A stretch of 64,000 bases of DNA from Cryptomeria japonica (taxonomy: Eukaryota > Streptophyta > Pinopsida > Cupressales > Cupressaceae): positions 469,138,008 to 469,202,007 of the forward strand of contig NC_081405.1 of NCBI RefSeq assembly GCF_030272615.1. The letters are read 5' to 3'. Shown piece after piece: positions 34,860 through 45,924 of this stretch. Under the pieces are notes generated by a model. It had not been told where the DNA came from, did no database searches, and was given only the letters and a program-made list of their open reading frames with translations. The translations under genes and the position numbers were made by a program. How positions within the stretch are numbered: position 1 is the stretch's first letter; every line of letters starts with the position of its first letter.

Positions 34860-36507
34860 TGTTGGCATTTTGGTATGGTTTTGTCATTGATGTCAACACC
34901 TACCAAAACACTAGTACTCTGGAGATCCAGCAACATTCACTGACAAGCAACTATTGCACAGTTACTAGTATATGGTTCACCGACAGGATATAATGATCAC
35001 CAACACTTGGAATGATATGGAAGACACCTGGTAATGTCGAAGACATCGTGTGGACACTTTGTTTTGAAGAATTAATCATTGGTATAATCATACTTGCATA
35101 TTTGCTTTTACCGGCAAATAGGTCTAAGGTTATCTAGGGTTTCACCAGCAGGTTTATCTTTTCCAGATCAGCATGACACACTATGAAGATGATTTATTAT
35201 TGTTGTAAATGCATTAAGCTGACATGTCTAATCGGTTATTGCATCGGATATTATATTGATTGTAAAATGTTTTTATTGTAATATCTTGTAGAGCCGACCT
35301 ACTAAAATTGGTCCTAGGTTATGGATATTAAATGTGCATTCTTGAATGGAGTTCTTGAAGAGGAAGTCTAAAAAACTTAGATAGTTGATGATCGTCATCA
35401 ACCGGTAGAATTGAAAGACAAATCTTTTACTCTGGTCTTTGATGAGGAAGCTACTTCTCAGGGGGAGTAGTTGGTATATTGAATTGATTGGTATTTTGTA
35501 TATGAACTTGGTCTTATTATAACTTTGGCATTTGATGTCAAAGGGGGAGAGATATCTATGGAAAAACACATTATCTTTTGGAGAAATTGGTATGAAAATC
35601 TTTAGATAAACACATGATATGGAAGACACCTAATAATGTCGAAGACATCATGTGGACACTTTGTTTTGAAGAATTAATCATTGGTATATTCATACTTGGA
35701 TATTTTCTTTTACTGGCAAATAGGTCCAGGGTTAGCTAGGGTTTCACCGACAGGTTTATCTTTTCTAGATCAGCATGGCACACTATGAAGATGATTTATT
35801 ATTGTTGTAAATGCATTAAGCTGACATGTTTAATCGGTTATTGCATCAGATATTATATTGATTGTAAAATGTTTTTATTGTAATATCTTGTAGAGCTGAC
35901 CTGCTAAAATTGGTCCTAGGTTATGGTATATTTGTAAGATCAAATGTGGAATGTGAAAAAGAATTGTGTGAAGGTATATGCCAGATTAAGCAGAGGTATG
36001 CATGAAGACATCATTTGAAGGTGAAGCTAGGTTTTTGTGAAATCATATCAGCATTACACCGGTACTGAATCCAACATATGAAGATGCCATTTTGTGCAGT
36101 ACATTCTTATTGGATTTAACCATCCAACTGTAGTCAGTGTGACTCCCATTTTGTGATTGAGCAGTGAGCTCTAGGCTATTGGCCTTTCTGCATGTGTAGA
36201 CCCCATTTATGTACACTTACTATCTACAGTAGTATCATCTAGTCATGGGTAAGGTTTCCCATCGTGGTTTTTCCCCTTATAGGGTTTCCACGTACAAATA
36301 CTGGTGTTATGTGTTGTGGATGACTTTGTATTTATGTTCCATGCATTAATCTTTACTGGCATAGCAATTTACTATTAACACTTTCTATCAGCATACTTAA
36401 CTGGTTTACCGATATTAAGCATTAAGTTGGTTAAGTGGTTTTTGGTTTGAATTTATTAGACAACTGATTCACCCCCCCCCCCTCTCAGTTGACTCTGGGA
36501 CCTAACA
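34860..36507 (+). mobile_element. Internally deleted A-family mini-element
   Basis: TGTTGGC...CCTAACA, flanked by ATGGT (34855-34859) and ATGGC (36508-36512). A 311-bp segment occurs twice in direct orientation (35015-35325 and 35617-35927). Between the copies lies a ~290-bp internal scrap. The unit thus consists of a 5' LTR lacking its end, a scrap of pol and PPT, and a 3' LTR lacking its start. It interrupts the Copia-2 5' LTR. Confidence 0.83.
35326..35615 (+). pseudogene. RT and pol-end scrap inside the mini-element
   Basis: It begins with the RT block MDIKCAFLNGVLEEEV, then jumps to a pol C-terminal tail (LVFDEEATSQGE, stop) and to a purine tract GTCAAAGGGGGAGAGA (about 35538-35553). 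Almost all of gag and pol is deleted. Confidence 0.8.
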
Positions 36508-36832
36508 ATGGCATCACCATAGTCAATCACTCTGCTCACCGAAACATAGTTGGTTCAAACTTGAGTATTCAACAAACTCATATCGGTACATGCCTTTACC
36601 GGTAAGGCCTTCTTCTTCTGCTAACCGGTAGTGTACACTATACTAGTAACACACCTTCACCTCTAGTGGTTTGAGACAACTTTAACATTCTGCCACTTCA
36701 TCATAAACAAGAAGCTATCCTTCAAACTGGTTTATGCCTTACCAATAAGCCTTCATTATTTTTGCTCACACTCATGTGAATATCCATCATGCCAGTTGAT
36801 ATCAATGACAACTTAATGCCAAATTGCCAACA
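36508..36832 (-). repeat. Copia-2 5' LTR, second segment
   Basis: It resumes after the mini-element and ends AATTGCCAACA. It holds several ACCGGT palindromes, including TTACCGGTAA at 36596-36605. The next five bases, AAGGA, are the expected target duplication. Confidence 0.8.
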
Positions 36833-36899
36833 AAGGATTCATCAAATTCAATGACAACAACAACAAAAATCAACTGGTAGCCACTACAGGTATGCCTCC

Positions 36900-38910
36900 T
36901 TTGTCTAAATAATTTAAAAGAGAAAAATAATTTACTCCTTTGAATGAATCTTTGGATAACATTATGTCTCAATTAATACAAAGGAATGTGTTAAAATTTC
37001 CCCAAATAAGACCAATTGATCTAGTTAAGACAACTTTACCCTACTTTGATGCTAAATCCTTTTGTCAATACCATCGTCATGCTGGTCATGACACTGAAAA
37101 TTATTTTTCATTGAGAAGTAAGATTCAAGAATTGATTGATAACAACACCATTTATGTGGTAGGTGTGAATGATAAAGGAAACAAATTTGTAGCTCCTCCT
37201 AATCAAAACCTTCAAATTTTCACTAGTCCTTTACCATCCCATTCCACTAATGTGATTGAGGTTGATCATCTTGCTTTCTCTCCTAATGATGTTGGCCTTG
37301 AATCTAACAATGTGGTGAACTTTGTAGACAAACAAGAACCTCCTAAGGACTTGTGTATCATATTTTATCCTAGTGAGACCATTAAAGCACCTTATGGCCC
37401 ATTATACATAAGTGCAAAAATAAAAGGTATACTTGCTAGAGGAGTGCTTATTGATCCTTCTTTCATGGTTCATGTATAATTGAAGAATTTATTTATACTT
37501 TACAATTGCATCAAGTGATATATGATGATACTGATGTGAGTTAAAGTTTTTGATGGCTTCTCTTGTCCTCCTATTGGTTCTATAACACTTCCTATTGATG
37601 TTGGCACTAAATGTTTAGATGTTAAATTTTCTATCATTCCTACATTTGATCAATTTCGTGTGAAGTTGGGACATCCTTGGCTCTCTTCCATAAAAGTGAT
37701 CACTTCCACAGTTTATGTGTTTGAAATTTCCTCATAATGATAAAATCATAATTGCCAATCATAACATGTATCAACCTACAATGAGGCATGGAGATATTTG
37801 TCTTGATTAATTTTGGTCTGAATGATTCCATCCTCTTCAACCTAGAAGTAATGCTCTCTTTAGATCATATCAAAATTGGAAAAATAAAATTATTTTATCC
37901 TTGAGTAAACCTAGAAATACAACACTTTTCATTCTTCTTGATGATCACATACCCCTTCTTGAGGATAAGATTATTATTCCTCCTAAGGAAAGAAATAATC
38001 TTCTTCCCACAGAGTATCCTTTCTCCTAAAGAGAAGAGTATCCTTTATCCTAAGAAAAGAGATATTCTTCTTCCTAAACAAAAATCCATTCCTTCTCCTA
38101 TGGATGAGTCTACTCTTCCTCCCAAAGTTAGAAAAACTCTTCCTCTTAAACATCAATCTATTCCTCCTAAGGGTAGACCCGTTCCTCCTCCTCATGATGG
38201 ACCCAGTCTCCTTGCTACACCTCCCATTCCTCCTTTATATGGTGTCATTCCTCCTCCTTCATCTTATAGAGAGAATTAACTAACCTCTCCTATTGTCCAG
38301 CCTAAAAGACCTCAACCAATTCATCCTTCCCTATAAGAAAAGACAAAGCCTATGCATGATTAATCTAAACCTCCTCAACCTTCAGACAAAACTAGATGAA
38401 ACCATTGTGCAAGAGAACATTGACGGAAATGTCATGCTAGAGCGTGTGAAGTTGTTTCCCAAACCATTTCTTCTCCAAAAACACCAATTGTTGACATGAT
38501 TCCATTTTCTCCTAAACAAGATGTTCAACCTAATTCTCCAAGACACAAAATGCTAAAAACAAATGATGGTTCAAGTTATATTCCTATTAGAGCTCCTATA
38601 CTCATTAATCTTGATGAGGAAATAGGTGAAAATGTTGTTAATGATGAAAATTTTGATCCTAATATTTTTCATGATGAATATGAATATGTTGTTGTTGATA
38701 ATGATTTATCTGCAAAAATTTTAAAAGCATTAATCCTATCTCCTTGTAACAAATAAAGTGACTCATCATTAGAGCATGGTCCTTGTTTGGAACTTGTGAT
38801 AGCTCCATCTATTGTGCTTGATGTGGCTCCTCTTGTGTGTTGTTCACCTTCCCAAAATAATGATCAGCAAGATTGGGGGAGGATGACATTCTTCATTAGC
38901 TTCATTAGCA
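36900..38910 (+). pseudogene. Element D gag C-terminal part, protease and proline-rich tail
   Basis: Frame 36940-37479 has FTPLNESLDNIM context, the knuckle SFCQYHRHAGHDTENY (last cysteine now tyrosine) and SLRSKIQELID. It ends in a protease remnant, GILARGVLIDPS. Bases 37540-37730 continue with LGHPWLSSIKV, the second protease block. Frame 37938-38279 is rich in PK/PP repeats (LPPKVRKTLPLKHQ, RPVPPPHDGPS). Frames up to 38910 are acidic and end near DQQDWGRM. No polymerase follows. Confidence 0.78.
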
Positions 38911-38917
38911 CCATAGA

Positions 38918-38919
<2 letters not shown>

Positions 38920-38990
<71 letters not shown>
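38920..38990. repeat. (CT)n microsatellite, about 35 copies
   Basis: An uninterrupted CT run of 71 bases directly after the end of the element D coding remnant. Confidence 0.98.
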
Positions 38991-38994
<4 letters not shown>

Positions 38995-39697
38995 ATTTGT
39001 TTCCCTATTCTTCTATTTGTTGTCCTTAGTGTTGTCTACTTGAGGATGATGCAAAGTGTTAAGATCTCTTTTTCTCTCTTCCATGTTGACTCAAAAGACA
39101 CATGTGTTCCCTTCTTCCATGGTGGTTTTCTTTCTTTTGGGGATGAGGAAAATTCTATGCACATATATATATATACAAATGATATACATGGGTTATCACA
39201 AAAAGTATACTGACTCGAAAGTTAGGTAAAACCACCTCATATTTTGTGCTTTGTGTTCATTATCCTTTGATTTATCCTCTCTTGGGGGATAAATTATTGC
39301 AATAATGTGCTTGTCTTTTTTGGGTGTATCCTACCTTAAAGCAATTGCTCCTAGAAAGGCACATACAATCGCTTTAACGTGGGGGCATACACTCTGCTCA
39401 TGATTCTCTCTCTTGATACTTAAAGTTACTTAGCAAACTTTGTCTTTTCTTTGTAATGTTTTGTGCTTCTTCTTTTCATGACTCATAGTAAGAGAACCTT
39501 TCTAGTTGTAGTCATAGTTCTCTCTTTCTCTCTCATGATATTTCCTTTTACCTTATCATTGAAGTCATAAGATCCTAAAGTCCACTAGGGGCTTAGTGAA
39601 TCTTGCCTCTTTGACGTGGTGAAAGTCTTTCAATATGAAATCCTTGTACTTTACCATGAGTATTTGTGTAAGATTATACTCCCACTAATGTGGGGGT
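38991..39697 (+). other. Element D 3' untranslated region
   Basis: No gene is seen. A GTGGGGGCAT tract occurs at about 39380, and a second GTGGGGGT tract at the very end is where Gypsy-2 inserted. A short (AT)n lies near 39165. Confidence 0.55.
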
Positions 39698-40305
39698 TGT
39701 AGGGGAGCAGAGTTTCCCCCTCCAAGATGATAAATCTTAGAAGGAAAATCTATCTGCTACTACCTCTTCAAACAAGGGCTAAGATGAGCCAAGGGATAAA
39801 AAGTAACTATACTAACTAAAGCGCATAATTGCAACATAGAAATGATAAATATTAAAAAAAATGAATTTACAGAATAATACAACACTAGAAACAAGTTATA
39901 CCTTCCAACTAGGGAGCTCTTGGGTTGAGGATGCCAACATGGGGCACAAACACCAGCATGGCATGCTTTAGCTTGTTCGGCCCACAAACAGAGATAGTCC
40001 TAGAAATAGGTCTGCATGTAGTTCTTTGCATGCAAAATATGTACATCACCTGCACATAGTAAGACGAGGAAAATTGTTGGGGTTGTATAGGGGCTTGCCT
40101 CAGTCAGACCCCCATTTAGGTGCTTCCACCACCACAGATAGTCAAATAGATAGATTGGAAAATAAATTGGAACTTGGTAAATTGGAAAGTAAATGCAAAT
40201 GGAAACTAAACTTTGTTTAAAAGAAGCCAACTCCTATTACATACAATAAATATTAGAAATAAATATTTAACAATGCAAAGGACTCATTGCATGTAAAAGA
40301 GATTG

Positions 40306-40352
<47 letters not shown>

Positions 40353-40842
40353 TGATGAAGCCCACTTGAATGCTTTGTTGGTTAGAAGCCACCATGAGAT
40401 GATTTTAGCTTGATATTGGTAGAATGTATGTCCAAGAGCATAAAGAGAGCAATGAGATATCAAGAGCACAATGAGAGCCAAGAGCCAAGATCGGGAACCC
40501 TTCAAAATGAGCTAGGAAGGGTTCTTAAACTCAGAAGAGGCATGTAGAGCCATTACAGTGAAATGTGAGCCAAAAGACATGCATCGGCTAGAGTTTGACT
40601 CTCTACCAAATTTCAAGATTCAGTCATCTTTTTGGGACATTAGCATGGTGCACGAATGTGCTCATGTTGCATTGACATCCAAAAAGTAGGCCCAAAGGGG
40701 CTTTCAAGGAATTTCAAGGCACCTTGTCTTTCAAGACCATGATGCCAAAATAACATAATTTTGATCATGGATTCGTCATAAAATACACTAGGCATCATGA
40801 ATAAGTGTCATAAATGTACTAGGCGCATTTTAGGAAACTACA
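39698..40842 (-). repeat. Gypsy-2 3' LTR
   Basis: The LTR is 1,145 bp, TGTAGGGGAG to ACTACA, alignable throughout with 48225-49422. It differs by a (GA)n expansion at 40307-40345. Confidence 0.88.
40307..40345. repeat. (GA)n microsatellite in one LTR only
   Basis: The run of GA dinucleotides is replaced in the partner LTR (about 48868-48885) by a short AGAGAGAAAAAGAGA, so it expanded after insertion. Confidence 0.9.
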
Positions 40843-41135
40843 TTTTCACCCCACTTTAGTGGACTAATCGGTTGTAGGGATCAGTCACACTAAAGTAGTT
40901 TGGAAAGACATGTTCATTAAGCTCATGCAGTGCACTAAATGTAGCAGATGCAATAAATACTTAGCTAAAAAGGATACTATAGAAGCCACAAAGGTTGAGT
41001 CAATGATCACGAGAAAAGCCCCCAAGTATCCATGAGGAAATCTAGTGTTTGGTATGACAAATTCTATACTCCAAGATTGGAAAAGTTGTCGGCATGAAAA
41101 ATGGAGGAAGCTACTTCGGTGAGAAAAATGCTTAA
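40843..41135. other. Gypsy-2 3' region next to the LTR
   Basis: No gene is recognised. CCCCACTTTAGT at 40850-40862 reads ACTAAAGTGGGG on the element strand and is the best candidate for the polypurine tract. Confidence 0.5.
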
Positions 41136-41146
41136 GGAGTGTTAGT

Positions 41147-42425
41147 ATGGATAGAAGAGAAAAATCAAATGAAGGGGAGTATATGCCCCCTCATGTTTTT
41201 CCCCCAAGAAGGCATAGAAAAAAGGAAGGAAAATGAGCCAAAATTGCAAGGAGTGAACTGCGACCATAGGACCTGCCCCATCCCACCCTTGGAGATGTAC
41301 AGGATAGTCCACAGGGGAGTGACGATGATGACATCACTCCAATGCATGACATCGATGATGGAGTCACACCAGGGTTCATAGGTTGGTGGGGTAGGGTAGG
41401 TCCAACACCAATCTTCCCATAGGATGTAGAGAGAGGAGACATTGGAGATCTAGGAGGAGACAGTGATGACCAGGCCTCCATGAGTGATGAGGGCAAGAGG
41501 CCATAATAGAGACAGCGAACAAGGAGTCTCAGTCCAGGAAAAGTTGTATCGGCTGCGAGGGATCTTCCACCTTCACCAATTGCACCACCAACCATACCAT
41601 GAGCACAACCAATAGTAGCGGCTATGGAGGGATCCTCCAGTAGAGTGCCTCTGAAGAATCCAAACTAGCAGAGGGGCGATCTTGGTATGTACTTATAGTT
41701 TCATTTGACATACTTAGTCTTTTATTTGTATATGCATAGATGTAGAGATTTTTGGACATGATGGATACTGATGTGACATATTTTGTGCCTGCAAAGAGAG
41801 TAGCCAAGTGGTTCAACTTCATCCACCAAGCGCTTGTAGAGGTAATCCTTGATGTGTAGACTCAGGATCTTGTGTTGGATAGTTACCAGACCCTCCAGGT
41901 AGTAGGGAGACATGTGTAGTTGTTCAATCTTGTATCACAGCTATAGACAACATATGAGGAGTTTCAAGTAGAGATGGTGCAAGGAACGACACCTCTAGCC
42001 ACTATGACGGGGCAATGAGTTTAGGCCTTGCAGGAGGTCTGCATTGTTCTTAGAGAGAGAGACTAGGTGAGGACATGAGTTAAGAGTGTCAAGAGGGAAT
42101 GCAATGATCTATAGAACTAGGTTGATGACCTCTGACGATAGGTGGACATTGCATAGTAGGGCACCGCAGGTCACCTAGACCACCCTCGAGTGTGCCAGCT
42201 AATGGCAGAACTTGAGGCGTAGTGCTAGTGAGAGATGGTGGCATGGGAGGAGTTGATAAAATAGTGGGAGACTATGGCTGAGTTACGAGGAGAGCTTAGG
42301 GGCCTACAATCACAAAGGACTACAACTCCAAAATTGCAATCGACCTTAGTCAGACAACCTCCTCATCGAGACCATGAACCTCCAGCACTAGCGACCTCGA
42401 GGACATGACCATGAGACCAGTCATG
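41147..42425 (+). pseudogene. Decayed captured gene antisense to Gypsy-2
   Basis: One plus-strand frame runs from ATG 41147 to about 41684 broken only by stops. It has an acidic stretch (SDDDDITPMHDIDDG), GFIGWWGRVGPTPIFP and a P/S-rich stretch (DLPPSPIAPPTIP). A second frame from about 41740 to 42425 begins near MMDTDVTYFVPAKRVAKWFN and becomes coiled-coil-like (VKSVKRECNDL, MAELRGELRGLQSQ). Nearly all stops are TAG or TGA at positions where glutamine or arginine fits, as from CAG or CGA. GTATGT at 41685 looks like a splice donor, but the two frames do not join in phase by the obvious 55-base intron. Function unknown. Confidence 0.65.
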
Positions 42426-42759
42426 ACATATTTTTGATGCATTCCATGTACAAATGTTTTTGGTATATATACACAGATGTATTTATGTATATCAGAGACA
42501 CATATGAAAACATCACATGTTTTTGTAGTGATATGATACATTGACACACAGATATTTATGAGATTCGATATGTGGTTCTATATTGTGTTCTCATTGATGG
42601 ATGTTGTTATTTTGCATGCTTATGTGATGGATGATGTAGATTTAGATGTTTATTATAATTTAATTTGCATATGGTCATATGCATGATTTAAATATTATGA
42701 TGATCTATATATATGACACATGTACATGCACACACATATGTGGATGTAACAATGCATAG
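42426..42759. other. AT-rich spacer of Gypsy-2
   Basis: This stretch is rich in ATATAT/ACACAC-like runs. No coding sequence or defined repeat is seen. Confidence 0.5.
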
Positions 42760-44150
42760 TCACTTCATAACATAAAAAGGAATGTTGCATCGATGAAAGA
42801 TATGTGTCAGGACGCGATCCCTCATCCCCCCTATAAGCATCGAGGTATTAGGTGTGAGACACATACTACGTATAGTATCTACATAGGTGTGTAGCATGAT
42901 TAGCTCTTTTAGAGGAGTGACATCCATGGAGGATAGGCTATAGGCACCAAAACCATAAACAAAGGTGACGATGTATGGACCTAACCAATTCAGGCTAAAT
43001 TTCCCTTTTTGGTCAGGTGACACATTAACATTTCTCTAGTTCTCATACAGAACCAGGTCACCTTTCTTAAAGGTCTGAGGTAGCACACTTTGGTTAAATT
43101 TTTTGGATAGAGACTTTTGATAAGCTTGAAGATGTTGAAAGGACATTAAGTAGTTTATCCACAATTCAAGCTGATTTAAACATAGTGCAATCATAATCAT
43201 CATCAATAACCCCTTTTAAGGAGACCCATAAAGAGGGAATCTCCAATTCAAGAGGCATAATAGCATCAACACCATACACAAGGTTGTAGGGTGTCATTCT
43301 GATAGCCATAAGAACACTCGTGCGATAGGCCCATAATACGTAGATTAACTGCAAATGCCAATCTTTACCATATTTAGTGATGGTCTTGCGTAAGATTTGT
43401 TCAATGGTTTTGTTAGATGCTCCCACTTGACCATTAGATTATGGGTAGTAAGGTGTAGAAAAGAGGTACTAAATGTGAAAATTTTCAAGAAACTGCTTAA
43501 CCTCGTTGTTCTTAAAAGGTGTACCATTATCAGAAACAAGGGTACCAGGAAAGCCAAAGCGGGAGATGATGTTATCCATGATGAAGCCACAAATAATATC
43601 AGTGGTAGTTGATCTTAGTAGGACTTCCTTGACCCACTTCATGAAGTAATCTATAGTGGTGATAATGAATATGTGACCTTTAGATGAAGGGGGGATATCT
43701 TGCCAATGATGTCTAATCCCCAAGTCTGAAAAGGCCACAAAGAGACCTAATTGCGGAGCTTCTTTGTAGGGGCTCAAATCATGTTGTTACGTTGCTAACA
43801 TTAAGGACACTTTTTGACAAAAGAAAAAGAATCTTGTTCCATCATTTACCAATAGTACCCCTTGTGGATCAGTTTGTGTACCAAAGACTTTCCTCCAAAA
43901 TGCCCACCTCTAGAGCCTGAATGGGCTTCTTGAAGGGCAAGGGGAATCTCAAATTTTGTTAAACACTAAAAAAGAAGACCATTGCATGATCTCCTATAAA
44001 GAACATTAGATAGGAAAATGTAACAGTTGGCCAACTTTCAAATCCGCACATGTGAACTTTTACTGGCATCATCAGGAAAACTTATGGTTTTTAAATAATA
44101 AAAAATATGTGTGAACCATTCTCCTGAATCGACATGGGAAAACATAAGGT
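42760..44150 (-). pseudogene. Gypsy-2 integrase
   Basis: Frame 42760-43023 has the GPY/F-like module (KFSLNWLGPYIV). Frame 43166-43426 has the core C-terminal half (HLQLIYVLWAYRTS, MTPYNLVYG). Frame 43469-43777 has the core with DLGIRHHWQDIPPSSKGHIF, IDYFMKWV and the second aspartate region (LVSDNGTPF). Bases 43800-43960 encode the H2C2 zinc region (EAHSGSRGGHFGG and a degenerate CxxC). Frameshifts separate all pieces. Confidence 0.87.
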
Positions 44151-44364
44151 TATCAAATTGAGTTTGATCAGATATAGTTGGAGAGTAGAGGACTTGTACC
44201 AAAAAGTGGTATTCATCCTAACCAAAGTCAGGGCCTACAAGGGAAGCATCACTTGCCATTGCATCTACCTGACGATTTTCCCTTCGTGAGATGCTATAGA
44301 TTGTGTAAGTAGCAAATTGCTTTAGTATGGTCAATACCAAATCCTTATACTAAGACAACTTCAA

Positions 44365-44610
44365 CTATTTAACATGATAGGAACCCATCACTTGGTTTAC
44401 AATAAGTTTAGAATCTCCATGGATGTGGATGTTCTTTATGCCCATGGCAATCGCAACATAGATTCCTATTATTAGGGCTTCATACTTGATGATGTTATTG
44501 GTACAGTGGAATTCTAACCGAAAAGAGAGAGGAACTAGCTTTCCTTCAGGTGAGACAAAAACCACATCTATGACTAAGCTAGTTTGACACCTCAAACTAT
44601 CAAAATACAT
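44365..44610 (-). pseudogene. Gypsy-2 second (archaeal-type) RNase H
   Basis: MYFDSLRCQ keeps the YFD start. CTNNIIKYEALIIGI keeps the glutamate and IHGDSKLIVNQV the next aspartate. It lies between RNase H and integrase, as in Tat-1. Confidence 0.85.
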
Positions 44611-44749
44611 GTCCCATACAAAGTCCTAGTCAATGATCAGAACATCCTTGTTGGGGAAGAGGTCTAAGGTGGGAAAAGACTTGTCCAAGGGGGCGTCTGC
44701 TAGCTGATCAAAAATGACTTACCCTTTGATTGAATTATAAGCTATGAAG

Positions 44750-45924
44750 TGCAGGTCAAATTTAGAGAGCAACATCACCCACTTGGCTAGCCTTCTTGAG
44801 AGATCAAACTTTGCAAAGAGGCACTTGATTATATCATTCTTAGAAATAACTCGTGTTTCTGCATGGAGGATGTAGTGTCTCGGCTTCTAAGTCATGAAGG
44901 AAAGAGCTAAGCACTATTTTTCCACAACAAAATATCAGGTTTTGTATCCTATTAAAGTGCAGCTAATATAATAGACTTCTCTTTCCTACCCTTCATCATT
45001 GTGTTGGGCTAATAATGCTGCCAAAGCGTGAGATGAGGTTAAAATATATAGGAAGAAAGGTCTATCAGTCATAGCTAGAATTAGGATTGGAGGATTATTT
45101 AGGTAATCCGTGATGGAATCAAATGCTTTTTAACATTCTTCATTCCATTTGAAATGGGTATCTTTCTTCAACAGTCGTGTAAAAGGGAGGGTACGATAAG
45201 CCAATTATGCCATGAACTGACAAATGGCCTAGATTTTCCCCTACAAGATACGAAGCTGAGAGATATTCTTAGGTGGAGGCATGTTCACAATTGCATCAAT
45301 CTTATCCATGTTTATTTTGATTCCTCGGTGGGAGAAAATTAATCCTAGGAGATTCCTAGCATCAACACCAAAGACACATTTAAGAGGATTTAGTCTCATT
45401 TTATACAACCGATGTCTTTCAAAGACTAGATAGAGATTTTCAATATGCACTTCTCGTGCTAAGGATTTTACTAAGATGTCATCGACATAGTCTTCCAAGA
45501 CCTTATGGATGAAATCATGAAATATCAAGGTCATGGCTCATTGATAGGTCGCTCTTGCATTCTTCAACCTAAACAACATGACAGCATAGCAAAAGGATCC
45601 CCAAGGGGTTGTGTAAGCACTTTTATATTGATCTTCTAGGTTAATACGGATCTGGTTATACCCTGAGAAGCTGTCCATGAATGAGAGTAAAGCATACCCC
45701 ATGGTTGAACCCACGATCATATTGATATCCGAGAGATGAAATTCATCCTTAAGGGAGGCTTTGTTCACATCCCAAAAATCAATGCAAATACGGATGCAAC
45801 CATCAAGTTTTCTCACTGGGACAATGTTCAAGATCCAAGGTGAATAGTCAATGGGGTAGGTAAGTCCAACTTTTAGGAGCTTCTTTATCTCGATCTTGAC
45901 TAATAAAGCCACCTTAGGATTCAT
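44750..45924 (-). pseudogene. Gypsy-2 reverse transcriptase and first RNase H
   Basis: Frames 45538-45924 and 45241-45534 hold ICIDFWDVNKASLKDEFHL, MDSFSGYNQIRI, FRLKNARATYQ and the catalytic YVDDILVKS, separated by one stop. RNase H remnants follow to about 44750 (ALLAQHND, then a tract with the YYIS block in broken frames). The YVDD aspartates survive, but the frame is interrupted repeatedly. Confidence 0.9.

Larger units (their letters stand above)
19128..36832 (-). mobile_element. Copia-2, Ty1/copia element interrupted three times
   Basis: The host fragments are 19128-19992, 27838-29737, 31243-34859 and 36508-36832. They carry RNase H, RT, integrase, protease, gag, primer site and 5' LTR in copia order on the minus strand. 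The RNase H C-terminus and 3' LTR are missing at the left, where the Tat-1 LTR starts. This suggests that Tat-1 inserted into Copia-2 and the rest lies beyond the window. The right LTR ends GCCAACA followed by AAGGA. Confidence 0.88.
36833..39697 (+). mobile_element. Element D, gag/protease-only gypsy relative (left part)
   Basis: This plus-strand element has gag knuckle and protease remnants but no RT, RNase H or integrase before its 3' end. Its 5' LTR and gag start are missing at the left, where Copia-2 ends. Its 3' LTR starts at 56142, displaced by the Gypsy-2 and Copia-3 insertions. The bases ...AATGTGGGGG before Gypsy-2 and CTAAATGT after it look like the purine tract and LTR start. Confidence 0.75.

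Noticed and set aside
41191-41595. 134-codon minus-strand ORF
   Set aside because: Shadow of the better-supported plus-strand gene remnant at 41147-42425.
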